Shown: positions 17,965 through 26,332 of the stretch, in pieces
How the letters are laid out: each line of letters opens with the position of its first letter
Numbering within the stretch: the first letter of the stretch is position 1
Assembly (NCBI GenBank): GCA_947570265.1
Contig: CANOUR010000001.1
Span: forward strand, 29,992-93,991
Direction: 5' to 3'
Origin: an uncultured Bacteroidales bacterium
Lineage (GTDB): Bacteria; Bacteroidota; Bacteroidia; Bacteroidales; Muribaculaceae
Length of the DNA stretch: 64,000 nt
Made by a program: the position numbers and the translations under genes
The notes under the pieces: model-generated
Databases searched by the model: none
What the model saw: the letters and a program-made list of their open reading frames with translations, nothing else
Told to the model about the DNA's origin: nothing

Positions 17965-18888
17965 ATGGACATACTAAAGGTTGACAACGTCAGCAAATCC
18001 TACACCAATCATCTTGCCCTCGACAACGTATCGCTGTCAGTGCCTGAGGGATCGGTCTATGGTCTGCTCGGACCAAACGGAGCCGGCAAGACCACACTGA
18101 TCAGAATAATCAATCACATCACAGCCCCCGACAGCGGCGCCGTGACTTTCGACGGCCATCAGCTGACACAGGACGATGTGGTGCATATCGGTTATCTGCC
18201 TGAAGAACGCGGACTCTACAAAAAAATGAAAGTGGGTGAACAGGCTCTTTATTTCGCACGTCTGAAAGGTCTTTCAAAGCGCGATGCGGTGGTCGAGCTA
18301 CGCCGTTGGTTCGAGCGGTTTGAGATCATGGACTGGTGGGACAAAAAAGTCGAGGAACTGTCGAAAGGAATGGCACAAAAAGTGCAATTTATCGTGACAG
18401 TGCTCCATAGGCCGAAACTGCTGATATTCGACGAACCATTCTCGGGTTTCGATCCGATAAACGCCAATTTGCTTAAAGAGGAGATAATGCGTCTGCGTGA
18501 CGGCGGATCGACGGTCATATTCTCGACCCACAACATGGCTTCGGTAGAAGAAGTGTGTGACCACATATCGCTTATCAACCATGGACGCAACGTGCTGTCG
18601 GGCAATGTCGACGATCTGCGCCGGCGCTATTTTGGAAACCGCTACGAGCTGGCTTACAAAGGCGACAGCGATGAACTCAGCCGGGCATTGGGCGACATGG
18701 CCACTGAAATAGAACTGTCGCTGAATCCCGAGGGTTACTCCGTGATGTCGCTCCGCAAAACCGACAGTGCTGCGCTTCGCGACGTAATCGATGTGTCGAA
18801 CCGCACTGTCGAACTCATATCAATCGCTCCGGCGCTTGCGTCAATGAACCAGATATTCATCCGCACTGTAAAAGACACCACCCTATGA
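17965..18888 (+). CDS. ABC-2 exporter ATP-binding subunit (NatA-like)
   Basis: A protein of 307 residues with one ABC domain: Walker A GPNGAGKTTLIR, Q-loop region GYLPEERGLYKKMKV, signature ELSKGMAQKVQF, Walker B LLIFDEPFSGFDP and the H-loop FSTHN. The C-terminal extension of about 80 residues (GDSDELSRALG onward) is the DUF4162 type seen in NatA and related exporters. It energises the permease whose ATG overlaps its stop by four bases. The pair probably moves sodium, a lipid or an antibiotic-like compound; the cargo is not predictable. Confidence 0.9.
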   Translation: MDILKVDNVSKSYTNHLALDNVSLSVPEGSVYGLLGPNGAGKTTLIRIINHITAPDSGAVTFDGHQLTQDDVVHIGYLPEERGLYKKMKVGEQALYFARLKGLSKRDAVVELRRWFERFEIMDWWDKKVEELSKGMAQKVQFIVTVLHRPKLLIFDEPFSGFDPINANLLKEEIMRLRDGGSTVIFSTHNMASVEEVCDHISLINHGRNVLSGNVDDLRRRYFGNRYELAYKGDSDELSRALGDMATEIELSLNPEGYSVMSLRKTDSAALRDVIDVSNRTVELISIAPALASMNQIFIRTVKDTTL

Positions 18889-20198
18889 ACTCAAATATAA
18901 AACTCGTCATCTCCCGCGAATACCGCGAGCGTGTAGGCAAAAAAAGCTTCTTGATAACAACAATACTCATGCCGATACTGATGCTCGGACTGATGGTGGC
19001 ACCGGCATTGATCATGAGCATAGGCATGGGACAGTCAAAAACGACGGTGGTGGTGGTTGACAACTCGGGTATAGTCGCCAATGAACTGAAAAGCGACGAG
19101 AACACAGTGTTCATGCCCACTGACGCCACTGTTGACAGTGCCATGAGGCGCGCCGATGCCGACGCCATACTGGTGATACCACGTGAACTTATGACATCTA
19201 AGAAACCATCTCTCAAATACTACAGCAACGGCCCGTCGTCGATGCTCGTCGAAACGACCATACGCTCGGCCGTCAACGAGATTGTGGAGCAGCGCCGTCT
19301 GAGAGACTACGACATCGAGAATCTCGGCGAAATCATGCAAGCCGTTGAGTGCGATGTCGATATGTCTACCGTTCGCCTCGACCGGGAGAATGCCGAGACT
19401 GCATCGTCGGAGCTGTCATCGGGACTGGGCATAATGCTGACATTTGTACTCTATATGTTCCTGCTGCTATACGGACAGATGGTGATGACCTCGATCATTG
19501 AAGAAAAGAACAACCGCGTGCTTGAGATCGTGGTATCGTCGGTGAAACCGGCACAGATGATGATGGGCAAGATCATCGGCGTGGCATTTGTGGCCGTGAC
19601 CCAGATTGTGATATGGGGTGTGCTGATAGCGGCCATGTCATCGCTGGTGCTTCCAGCCATTATGCCGGATCAGATCATGGCCGACGTGGCAGCTCTCAAC
19701 GCCGGCAACACTGCGGCACTGAGCGACACTGCCGACATATCGCTTCTGCAGGCTGTTGCAGCCTTGGGCAATGTGGGCTACATTCTCCAGATCATTGGTG
19801 TCCTGACCCTATTCCTGGTCGGTGGATTCCTATTCTACGCATCGATCTATGCCGCAATAGGCTCGGCAGTCGACAACATCCAGGACGCATCGCAGCTTCA
19901 AACAGTGACGGTAGTGCCCGTCATCATCGGCCTTATCTGCGCAATGGGAGCAGCCACCGATCCAAACACTCCGGTGGCATTCTGGATGTCGATCATACCG
20001 TTCACATCGCCAATGGTGATGATGGCACGTGTGCCGTTCGGCATACCGGCATGGGAGATAATTGTGTCACTTGCATTGCTGTTCATTTCATTCATCGGCA
20101 TGGTGTGGGTCGCAGCCAAAATATACCGTGTGGGTATATTCATGTACGGAAAGAAGCCAACGGTGAAGGAACTTATCCGTTGGGTGAAATACAAATAA
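18885..20198 (+). CDS. ABC-2 type permease subunit (NatB-like)
   Basis: A protein of 437 residues. It has one membrane helix near the N-terminus (FLITTILMPILMLGLMVAPAL), a large periplasmic domain at about 50-180, then five further helices, as in ABC-2/NatB permeases (for example MLTFVLYMFLLLYGQMVM and FLVGGFLFYASIYAAIGSA). The cytoplasmic EEKNNRVLEIVVSSVKPAQMMMGKI segment is the coupling helix typical of ABC2_membrane_3. It overlaps the ATPase gene by ATGA. The inverted repeat at 20233-20290 follows it. Confidence 0.88.
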   Translation: MNSNIKLVISREYRERVGKKSFLITTILMPILMLGLMVAPALIMSIGMGQSKTTVVVVDNSGIVANELKSDENTVFMPTDATVDSAMRRADADAILVIPRELMTSKKPSLKYYSNGPSSMLVETTIRSAVNEIVEQRRLRDYDIENLGEIMQAVECDVDMSTVRLDRENAETASSELSSGLGIMLTFVLYMFLLLYGQMVMTSIIEEKNNRVLEIVVSSVKPAQMMMGKIIGVAFVAVTQIVIWGVLIAAMSSLVLPAIMPDQIMADVAALNAGNTAALSDTADISLLQAVAALGNVGYILQIIGVLTLFLVGGFLFYASIYAAIGSAVDNIQDASQLQTVTVVPVIIGLICAMGAATDPNTPVAFWMSIIPFTSPMVMMARVPFGIPAWEIIVSLALLFISFIGMVWVAAKIYRVGIFMYGKKPTVKELIRWVKYK

Positions 20199-20232
20199 AA
20201 CTTAAGAATATAACAAACGGCTCACCAGCACG

Positions 20233-20290
20233 TTTCACATTAAAGCAGTGCGGCGCACAGTGTGTGTCGCGCTGCTAATTAATGTGAAAA
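20233..20290. terminator. Long imperfect inverted repeat between the ABC permease and rpoD
   Basis: TTTCACATTAA pairs with TTAATGTGAAA, and inside it AGCAG-GCG pairs with CGC-CTGCT. It probably ends the exporter transcript, though a plus-strand T-run is missing. It lies 10 bases before the rpoD minus-33 box. Confidence 0.45.
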
Positions 20291-20300
20291 ACAGGCGCAT

Positions 20301-20334
20301 TTTGCGACTGACTGACAAAAAAGTCGTAAATTCG
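20301..20334 (+). promoter_or_regulatory. rpoD promoter
   Basis: TTTG (20301-20304), 22 bases, then TAAATTCG (20327-20334), one base off TAnnTTTG. The ATG follows at 20361. Confidence 0.55.
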
Positions 20335-20360
20335 CGCGATAAAAACTCCGGTAACGAAGC

Positions 20361-21221
20361 ATGAGACAATTAAAAATCACAAAATCAATAACTAACCGTG
20401 AGAGCGCTTCGCTCGACAAGTATCTTCAGGAAATAGGTCGCGAAGAGCTGATCTCGGTTGAAGAGGAAGTCGAACTCGCCCAGCGCATCCGTCAGGGTGA
20501 CCAGCGCGCCCTCGAGAAACTCACCCGTGCCAATCTGCGCTTTGTTGTATCCGTAGCCAAGCAATACCAGAACCAGGGTCTGTCACTGCCCGACCTGATC
20601 AATGAAGGAAACCTCGGACTGATCAAGGCCGCCCAGAAATTTGACGAAACCCGCGGCTTCAAATTCATATCCTACGCCGTATGGTGGATTCGTCAGTCGA
20701 TCCTGCAGGCTCTCGCCGAACAGAGCCGAATTGTGCGTCTGCCACTCAACCAAGTTGGCTCGCTCAACAAGATATCCAAAGCTTTATCGAAATTTGAGCA
20801 GGAAAATGAGCGTCGCCCGTCGCCTGAGGAACTTGCCGAACGCCTCGATGTGCCTGTCGACAAAATCGCCGACACGCTCAAGGTGTCGGGACGCCACATA
20901 TCGGTGGACGCACCTTTTGTCGAGGGCGAGGACAATTCGCTGCTTGATGTGCTGACAAACGATGATTCTCCCATGGCCGATGCCACCCTCACACAGGAGT
21001 CACTGTCGAAAGAGGTTGACCGCGCGCTACGACAGCTGCATGAGCGCGAACGCGACATCTTGAAAATGTTCTTCGGCATCGGATGCCAGGAAATGACACT
21101 TGAAGAAATCGGCGCCAAATTTGACCTGACACGCGAACGCGTGCGCCAGATCAAGGAGAAAGCCATACGCCGCCTGAAAGGTCAGAAAAGCAAACTGCTT
21201 AAGACCTATCTCGGACAATAA
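20361..21221 (+). CDS. rpoD: Primary RNA polymerase sigma factor, Bacteroidetes RpoD type
   Basis: A protein of 286 residues. Region 1.2 ([16 protein letters not shown]), region 2 ([30 protein letters not shown] and [14 protein letters not shown]), region 3 and region 4 ([28 protein letters not shown]) are all present. As in other Bacteroidetes it lacks the long region 1.1 and non-conserved insert of the E. coli protein. This sigma is expected to read the TTTG/TAnnTTTG promoters found across the window. It has its own promoter and is followed by a perfect palindrome. Confidence 0.96.
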   Translation: MRQLKITKSITNRESASLDKYLQEIGREELISVEEEVELAQRIRQGDQRALEKLTRANLRFVVSVAKQYQNQGLSLPDLINEGNLGLIKAAQKFDETRGFKFISYAVWWIRQSILQALAEQSRIVRLPLNQVGSLNKISKALSKFEQENERRPSPEELAERLDVPVDKIADTLKVSGRHISVDAPFVEGEDNSLLDVLTNDDSPMADATLTQESLSKEVDRALRQLHERERDILKMFFGIGCQEMTLEEIGAKFDLTRERVRQIKEKAIRRLKGQKSKLLKTYLGQ

Positions 21222-21235
21222 TCCGCACTTACTTC

Positions 21236-21280
21236 ACAACAGCGTGGCAGCACAAAGTCTTTGTGCTGCCACGCTGTTGT
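21236..21280. terminator. Perfect 22-bp palindrome between convergent rpoD and the DUF5024-like gene
   Basis: ACAACAGCGTGGCAGC is mirrored exactly around base 21258, so the whole 45 bases form one perfect hairpin. It serves as a bidirectional terminator between converging genes, but it lacks a clear U-tract on either side. Confidence 0.65.
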
Positions 21281-21290
21281 AGCCCCCATC

Positions 21291-21746
21291 TCATAAAACT
21301 ATGTAGTAATCGTCCGAAACAATGTCACTGTTTTCAGACGGGTCACATGTGCGTCGATGGCGCTTCACATTCACAATATTGCGTATCTCGACTGTGAGCA
21401 GCCAACTGCCATTGCGCTGCTGCACGAGTGTATAGCATGATGATTTGCCACTCTCGGAGAATTTAATCTCCATCGTGCGCCCCTGAACCATTTCAAACGA
21501 AACTGACTTTTCCCGATCACGCTCAAAGGCATCCTTCAACTGACGGGCGGAACTGTCATCAATGACAAGCACCTTTGACGCCTTGCTTACCTTGTGGGTC
21601 TTCGGATCGCGGTTTTCACTATAAGCCACATATTGCGTGGTCTTTTTCTTTTCGATTTTCTCGACAGCACGGTCAATGTTGGCCTGCGCCGACGCCGTGA
21701 GCGCCACCATGAAAGTGAGAATTATGAAGGTGAAGAAATGTTTCAT
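21291..21746 (-). CDS. Small secreted protein, DUF5024-like
   Basis: A protein of 151 residues with a signal peptide (MKHFFTFIILTFMVALTASAQ). The mature part is lysine- and arginine-rich with a central RQLKDAFERDREKSVSFEMVQGR and a C-terminal SWLLTVEIRNIV strand. It resembles the DUF5024 proteins that Bacteroidetes keep beside ECF sigma operons. It lies 27 bases downstream of the anti-sigma gene on the same strand, so it is the third gene of that operon and a likely regulon output at the envelope. The biochemical role is unknown. Confidence 0.7.
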   Translation of the reverse strand: MKHFFTFIILTFMVALTASAQANIDRAVEKIEKKKTTQYVAYSENRDPKTHKVSKASKVLVIDDSSARQLKDAFERDREKSVSFEMVQGRTMEIKFSESGKSSCYTLVQQRNGSWLLTVEIRNIVNVKRHRRTCDPSENSDIVSDDYYIVL

Positions 21747-21773
21747 ATCGTACCTGATAAATAATTGTATGTC

Positions 21774-22334
21774 TTATTCTGAAAAAGCCCTTTGAACCAG
21801 ATCGCGCACCATGGGATCGTCCATATCGATGCCGGCATAATCGCCTACCGTTTCAACTTCATGCGCACGTGCCACTGCCCGCTCCACAACCGCCTGCTGA
21901 CTGCTGACTATAGACTCGACACGTTTCACCTCAGGTAGGATCTGCGCCAGATCTGTGACTTTTTCACCATTGCGTATCACATAGCTCCCACGATAGATGT
22001 CGTATTCGTCGGGCTGAGCCGACATCCGCATCATATAGCTTACACCAACCGAGAGCATCATCACTACAGCAGCAGCCGACGAGAACCATATGGCCATCCG
22101 TGGTATGCCACGACGGCGTGGCGCGTTATCGCAAGGAGCCAGCGATGCATACCACTGCATCATATCGCGATACTGCTCAAGATCGGCCGGCACACGGCGA
22201 CCGGGTGCGAAAGCAGCAAAGAGCCGCGCCTCTTCGGCAACTGTGGTCTCACCGGCAAAAAAGCGGTTGACAAGCAGGTTGATATCTCTTGGTTTTGTAT
22301 TAAACAACTGTTTCATAGCTTCATCATTTGACAA
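21774..22334 (-). CDS. Putative anti-sigma factor, single-pass membrane protein
   Basis: A protein of 186 residues. The cytoplasmic N-terminal part (DINLLVNRFFAGETTVAEEARLFA) has the helix pattern seen in Bacteroidetes anti-sigma proteins. One membrane helix follows at about 83-103 (MAIWFSSAAAVVMMLSVGVSYMM), then a periplasmic helix-rich part. It overlaps the ECF sigma stop by 11 bases, the classic sigma/anti-sigma arrangement. It has no ZAS-type zinc motif and no FecR-type long C-terminal domain, so the signal it senses cannot be inferred. Confidence 0.65.
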   Translation of the reverse strand: MSNDEAMKQLFNTKPRDINLLVNRFFAGETTVAEEARLFAAFAPGRRVPADLEQYRDMMQWYASLAPCDNAPRRRGIPRMAIWFSSAAAVVMMLSVGVSYMMRMSAQPDEYDIYRGSYVIRNGEKVTDLAQILPEVKRVESIVSSQQAVVERAVARAHEVETVGDYAGIDMDDPMVRDLVQRAFSE

Positions 22335-22818
22335 ATAATGATTTCACACGCGCACGGGTCCGACACAGCAACACACGCACATTTGCCGGAGTTGTGCCAA
22401 TGATCCGGGCAATCTCTTCTGTCTCAAGCCCCTCGGAGTGGCGCATTCTCATCACCGCCTGCTGCGCCGGAGCAAGTTGCGACATCACCCGATCGACCTC
22501 TGCCGCGAACTCTGCCGATATCATCACATCATCGGGAGCGTTACCGGGCATATCAGGCAACTCGACATCGACCTCAGACAGACTGACAACCACACCTCGT
22601 CCACGCAAGTGATCGATCGCAAGATTGCGGGCTATCACCCCGGCAAGCGCATCGACCGACCTGTATCCGTCAAGACGGTCGCGCAACTGCCATAGCCGCA
22701 GAAGTGTATCCTGAGCTATATCCTCGGCCGTGTCGGCATCGCGGGTCATGGTGATGGCCGTGCGATAGATTGCCGGACGCAGCCTGCTGACGAGCGCTTC
22801 GAAGTCGGGTTGTCGCAT
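22324..22818 (-). CDS. ECF-family RNA polymerase sigma factor
   Basis: A protein of 164 residues. Region 2 is seen in AEDIAQDTLLRLWQLRDRL and the ARNLAIDHLRGR segment. Region 4 is seen in AQQAVMRMRHSEGLETEEIARIIGTTPANVRVLLCRTRARVK. It heads an operon with a membrane anti-sigma and a secreted protein. Upstream on the minus strand, GTAAC (22849-22853), 16 bases and CGTCTT (22827-22832) have the shape of an ECF promoter, which would make it autoregulated. Confidence 0.9.
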   Translation of the reverse strand: MRQPDFEALVSRLRPAIYRTAITMTRDADTAEDIAQDTLLRLWQLRDRLDGYRSVDALAGVIARNLAIDHLRGRGVVVSLSEVDVELPDMPGNAPDDVMISAEFAAEVDRVMSQLAPAQQAVMRMRHSEGLETEEIARIIGTTPANVRVLLCRTRARVKSLFVK

Positions 22819-22826
22819 TCACTTAT

Positions 22827-22853
22827 AAGACGGCAAAAAGGCGTGAATGTTAC
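22827..22853 (-). promoter_or_regulatory. Possible autoregulatory ECF promoter
   Basis: GTAAC, 16 bases, CGTCTT in front of the ECF sigma gene resembles the AAC/CGTC pattern of many ECF promoters. The start site would be within a few bases of the ATG at 22818. Confidence 0.35.
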
Positions 22854-22873
22854 ACCGCTATTGAAAAATTGTG

Positions 22874-22881
22874 TAATTTTG
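22874..22881 (+). promoter_or_regulatory. Minus-7 box of the PAS gene
   Basis: TAATTTTG, 20 bases before the ATG at 22902. Confidence 0.5.
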
Positions 22882-22901
22882 CAGCAGCTAAGCAAATACT
22901 C

Positions 22902-23252
22902 ATGGAATATATCAACGCAATTCCCGATTGGGCATGGGGCATGAACTGCGCCGTGACCGTATGCGACCACAAGTGCGACATCATTTATATGAATGCGCGA
23001 TCGAGAGAGACCTTTGCCAAACATGGCGACATCATCGGACACAACCTCATGGACTATCATCCGGCGCATGCCATCGAGACGATCAAGCGATTACTCGCCA
23101 CCGGCGGACAAAACTGCTACACCATCGAGAAACAGGGAATGAAAAAAATGATATTTCAGACCGCATGGCTCCGCGAAGACGGCTCGGTTGGCGGACTCGT
23201 TGAACTGTCGATGGTTATACCCTCTGACATGCCGCACTACGTGCGTTCATGA
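22902..23252 (+). CDS. Small stand-alone PAS-domain protein
   Basis: A protein of 116 residues from ATG 22902; an in-frame TTG at 22869 precedes the promoter box and is rejected. The fold signature is PAS: AVTVCDHKCDIIYMNARSRETFAKHGDIIGHNLMDYHP, followed by a helix with HAIETIKRLL and closing strands GGLVELSMVIP. There is no output domain, so it would act by binding a partner or ligand. It is divergent from the ECF sigma operon, 83 bases apart, which may connect it to that regulon. Two Cys residues near the N-terminus could bind a cofactor, but this is speculation. Confidence 0.75.
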   Translation: MEYINAIPDWAWGMNCAVTVCDHKCDIIYMNARSRETFAKHGDIIGHNLMDYHPAHAIETIKRLLATGGQNCYTIEKQGMKKMIFQTAWLREDGSVGGLVELSMVIPSDMPHYVRS

Positions 23253-23306
23253 ACAATCGGGAATGCCCGGCAATTGTGAAAAAATGCAAAAATAAAACAT
23301 CAGCTA

Positions 23307-23337
23307 TTGCATCGTACGCTCAAAAGTCATACCTTTG
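23307..23337 (+). promoter_or_regulatory. Promoter of tRNA-Pro
   Basis: TTGC (23307-23310), 19 bases, TACCTTTG (23330-23337), 21 bases before the tRNA. Confidence 0.7.
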
Positions 23338-23358
23338 CATCGCTTTTCCAAACAACCT

Positions 23359-23436
23359 CGGGGTGTAGCTCAGCCCGGTTAGAGTACGCGTCTGGGGGGC
23401 GTGTGGTCGCAAGTTCGAATCTTGTCACCCCGACCA
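23359..23436 (+). tRNA. tRNA-Pro (anticodon GGG), CCA encoded
   Basis: A full cloverleaf can be drawn. The acceptor stem CGGGGTG pairs perfectly with CACCCCG, followed by A and an encoded CCA. The D arm is GCTC...GAGT, and the anticodon arm CGCGT-CTGGGGG-GCGTG gives anticodon GGG. The T arm is GCAAG-TTCGAAT-CTTGT. It has its own promoter and intrinsic terminator, so it is transcribed alone. I see no integrated element at its 3' end. Confidence 0.93.
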
Positions 23437-23450
23437 AATGAGGAAGTTTG

Positions 23451-23484
23451 AAAGTCAGCCGCTTTTTCGAGCGGCTGACTTTTT
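23451..23484 (+). terminator. Intrinsic terminator of tRNA-Pro
   Basis: A 13-bp stem AAAGTCAGCCGCT/AGCGGCTGACTTT followed by a T-run, 15 bases after the tRNA. Confidence 0.85.
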
Positions 23485-23556
23485 ATGTATGCTATCATAG
23501 CTCCAAGTCGTTGCTTAAAAAAAGCAATCGTGAGCAACAAGGTTTTCGACAGTGCG

Positions 23557-23588
23557 TTTGCTTGTTTGATTAATATGTCGTAATTTTG
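23557..23588 (+). promoter_or_regulatory. Promoter of the TPR membrane protein gene
   Basis: TTTG (23557-23560), 20 bases, TAATTTTG (23581-23588). The ATG is 74 bases later. Confidence 0.65.
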
Positions 23589-23661
23589 CGCGCTATCAGG
23601 CTGTGTATGCCACAACCAACACAGACTGATATAAAACAGAATAATACAAACCTACTATACA

Positions 23662-24351
23662 ATGGCAACCGAACAAAAAAACGACGAGAACCGCACCTCG
23701 ATCGACAACATCAACGACTCTCTGACCGGACTTGAACAGAAAGTGCAGAACAACCAGAAGGTGATCATGTGGCTCTGCGTAGCCGCTGCCGCTGTAGTCT
23801 GCGTGATCTTCCTCTATGTCTACGCATTCCAGAAGCCCCGCACCGAAGCCGGCAACAACGCCATCGGCCAGGCTGACACCGAACTGCTCAACGGCAACGA
23901 CTCGACGGCTCTCGACCAGTATCGCCAGGTGGTCGACAACTATGGCGGTGACGCTGCCAACCGTGCCGCACTCAATGCAGCCATACTGCTCTACAAAGAC
24001 AAAAAATATCAAGAGGCCATCGACTACCTCAAGAAATACGACACCAAGGAATCGGTGATCGGAGCAAGCGCCATAGCCCTGCAGGGCGACTGCTATGTCA
24101 ACCTCAAGGACTATGACAATGCCCTTTCATGCTTCCGCAAGGCAGCCAAGGAAAGCGACAACAACCCCTACTACACACCCTATTTCCTCATGAAAGAGGC
24201 AACCGTGCTCCATCACATCAAGGACTACAGCAAGGAAGCCGACGTGTACGAACGACTGATTGCCGACTATCCGGCCTACGGAGAGCAAAACCGCATCGAT
24301 TTCGAGAAATATCTCGAACGCGCCAAAGCACTCGCCGGCGAAGCCAACTGA
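23662..24351 (+). CDS. Membrane-anchored tetratricopeptide-repeat protein (YfgM/BamD-like)
   Basis: A protein of 229 residues. A charged N-terminus carries a single membrane helix at about 37-57 (VIMWLCVAAAAVVCVIFLYVYAF), so the rest faces the periplasm. Repeats follow: ALDQYRQVVDNYGGDAANRA, KKYQEAIDYLKKYD, KDYDNALSCFRKA and KDYSKEADVYERLIADYP, each an antiparallel helix pair of the TPR type. This layout is common in Bacteroidetes and serves as a scaffold for envelope protein assembly. Its own promoter and a hairpin at 24381-24427 separate it from the exporter gene. Confidence 0.8.
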   Translation: MATEQKNDENRTSIDNINDSLTGLEQKVQNNQKVIMWLCVAAAAVVCVIFLYVYAFQKPRTEAGNNAIGQADTELLNGNDSTALDQYRQVVDNYGGDAANRAALNAAILLYKDKKYQEAIDYLKKYDTKESVIGASAIALQGDCYVNLKDYDNALSCFRKAAKESDNNPYYTPYFLMKEATVLHHIKDYSKEADVYERLIADYPAYGEQNRIDFEKYLERAKALAGEAN

Positions 24352-24380
24352 TTTTGACAATAACACAAAAGATCTTACCG

Positions 24381-24427
24381 ATCAGGAATCAGGGCCGGCT
24401 TCCAATCCGGCATCCCGATTCCTGATT
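24381..24427 (+). terminator. Terminator after the TPR gene
   Basis: ATCAGGAATC pairs with GATTCCTGAT, with an inner GCCGG/CCGGC stem, followed by TTTG. It ends 26 bases before the exporter ATG. Confidence 0.65.
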
Positions 24428-24452
24428 TGTTTATCAGCCGTCACAACATCCG

Positions 24453-26291
24453 ATGTCTGACTTCTGGAAAATGCTCAGGCGGTTTGTGCCGCCATACAAG
24501 AAATATCTTGCGCTGAACCTGCTGTTCAACCTGCTGGCTGCACTGCTGACGATATTCTCTTTCGCCGTGATCATACCCATACTCGAAATACTCTTCCGCA
24601 TACGCGAAGGAGGGTATGAATACCTCCATCTTGGAGAAGCAAGCCTGCGCGAGGTGGTGATGAACAACTTCTACTGGTACACACAGGAAGCAATAGCCCA
24701 ATGGGGCGCCCCCACCACTCTTGCTGCGCTGGCAGCAGTGCTCGTTGTGATGACCGGACTGAAGACCGGTGTGACATATCTTAGCTCGTATTTCATCATA
24801 CCGATGCGGTCGGGCATCGTACGCGACATCCGCAATTACATGTACGACAAGATACTGAAGTTACCTATGTCGTTCTTCACATCAGAGCGGAAAGGCGATG
24901 TGATGGCCAGAATGACGGGTGACGTGGCCGAGATCGAAGCATCGATCATGTCGAGTCTCGACATGATGTTTAAAAATCCGGTGATGATCATCGTATGCCT
25001 CGGCACGATGATATTCATAAGTTGGCAGCTTACGGTGTTCGTTCTGATATTGCTGCCATTGGCCGGACTGCTGATGGGACGCGTTGGCAAACGGCTGAAG
25101 CGGCGCTCTCTCGAAGCTCAGGAGCAGTGGGGTCTGCTGATGAGCTTTATCGAAGAGACATTGGGAGGATTGCGCGTTGTGAAAGCCTTCAATGCCGAGG
25201 GGAAAATGGCCGACCGCTTTCATGGCGGCACACAACGCTTTTTCGAAATGTCAAACCGTGTGATGCGCCGCCAGAGTCTCGCCCACCCCATGAGCGAATT
25301 TCTCGGCACTCTCACAATAGCCATCGTGCTATGGTTTGGAGGCACATTGATTCTTAGCGGCAGTTCATCGATCAACGCACCCGATTTCATATACTATCTG
25401 GTGATATTCTACAGCATCATAAACCCGGCCAAAGATCTGAGCAAAGCAGCATATGCCATACAGAAAGGTCTGGCGTCGATGGAAAGGGTCGACCGCATAC
25501 TCGCGGCACAGAACCCCATAAAAGATCCCGCCGAGCCATGCGACCCGACAAAAGATTTCCGCGGTGAGATATGCTACCGCAACGTGACATTCGGCTACGA
25601 TCCGGCTCACCCCGTGGTCACCGACATAAACCTCTCCATAAAACCGGGTCAGACGGTGGCTCTCGTAGGGCAGAGCGGCAGCGGCAAATCCACTCTCGCC
25701 GATCTGCTTCCACGCTTCCACGACATACAGCAAGGAACCATCACCATCGATGGCAAAGATGTGCGCAGCATGCGCGTACACACCCTGCGATCGCTCATGG
25801 GCAACGTCAATCAGGAGGCCATACTGTTCAACGACACCATCTACAACAATATCACGTTCGGGGTGGAAAACGCCACCCCGCAACAGGTCGAGGAGGCAGC
25901 ACGTATAGCCAACGCCCATGAGTTCATAATTGCCACAGAGCAGGGATACGACACCAACATAGGCGACCGCGGATGCCGGCTCAGCGGCGGTCAGCGCCAA
26001 CGTTTGTCGATAGCCCGCGCAATACTGAAAAATCCACCTGTGCTGATACTCGACGAAGCCACGTCAGCTCTCGACAGCGAAAGCGAGCTGCTCGTGCAGC
26101 AGGCACTCGAGCGCCTTATGGCCAACCGCACCACCCTCGTCATCGCCCACAGATTGTCGACCATACGCAACGCATCGCTGATATGCGTGATGCACGAAGG
26201 ACGTATCGTTGAGAGCGGAACACATGACGAACTGCTGGCTCTCGGAGGCTATTACACCCGACTCGTGGAGATGCAGTCGATGGACGCATGA
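24453..26291 (+). CDS. ABC exporter half-transporter, MsbA/multidrug type
   Basis: A protein of 612 residues that fuses a six-helix membrane domain (residues about 15-330, with [30 protein letters not shown] as the coupling region) to an ABC domain. The ABC domain has Walker [17 protein letters not shown], signature [14 protein letters not shown], Walker [13 protein letters not shown] and H-loop IAHRLST. It matches MsbA-like type IV exporters that flip lipid A, lipids or drugs as homodimers in the inner membrane. It lacks a peptidase domain. The stop overlaps an ATG used by the start region of tyrS. Confidence 0.9.
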   Translation: MSDFWKMLRRFVPPYKKYLALNLLFNLLAALLTIFSFAVIIPILEILFRIREGGYEYLHLGEASLREVVMNNFYWYTQEAIAQWGAPTTLAALAAVLVVMTGLKTGVTYLSSYFIIPMRSGIVRDIRNYMYDKILKLPMSFFTSERKGDVMARMTGDVAEIEASIMSSLDMMFKNPVMIIVCLGTMIFISWQLTVFVLILLPLAGLLMGRVGKRLKRRSLEAQEQWGLLMSFIEETLGGLRVVKAFNAEGKMADRFHGGTQRFFEMSNRVMRRQSLAHPMSEFLGTLTIAIVLWFGGTLILSGSSSINAPDFIYYLVIFYSIINPAKDLSKAAYAIQKGLASMERVDRILAAQNPIKDPAEPCDPTKDFRGEICYRNVTFGYDPAHPVVTDINLSIKPGQTVALVGQSGSGKSTLADLLPRFHDIQQGTITIDGKDVRSMRVHTLRSLMGNVNQEAILFNDTIYNNITFGVENATPQQVEEAARIANAHEFIIATEQGYDTNIGDRGCRLSGGQRQRLSIARAILKNPPVLILDEATSALDSESELLVQQALERLMANRTTLVIAHRLSTIRNASLICVMHEGRIVESGTHDELLALGGYYTRLVEMQSMDA

Positions 26292-26332
26292 ACAACATAA
26301 ACAACAAACAAGATCAAAATAAAGATACCAAC

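Noticed and set aside
23359..23484. An integrated element at the tRNA-Pro gene
   Set aside because: The 3' end of the tRNA is followed directly by its terminator and core genes; no repeated tRNA end or integrase seen.
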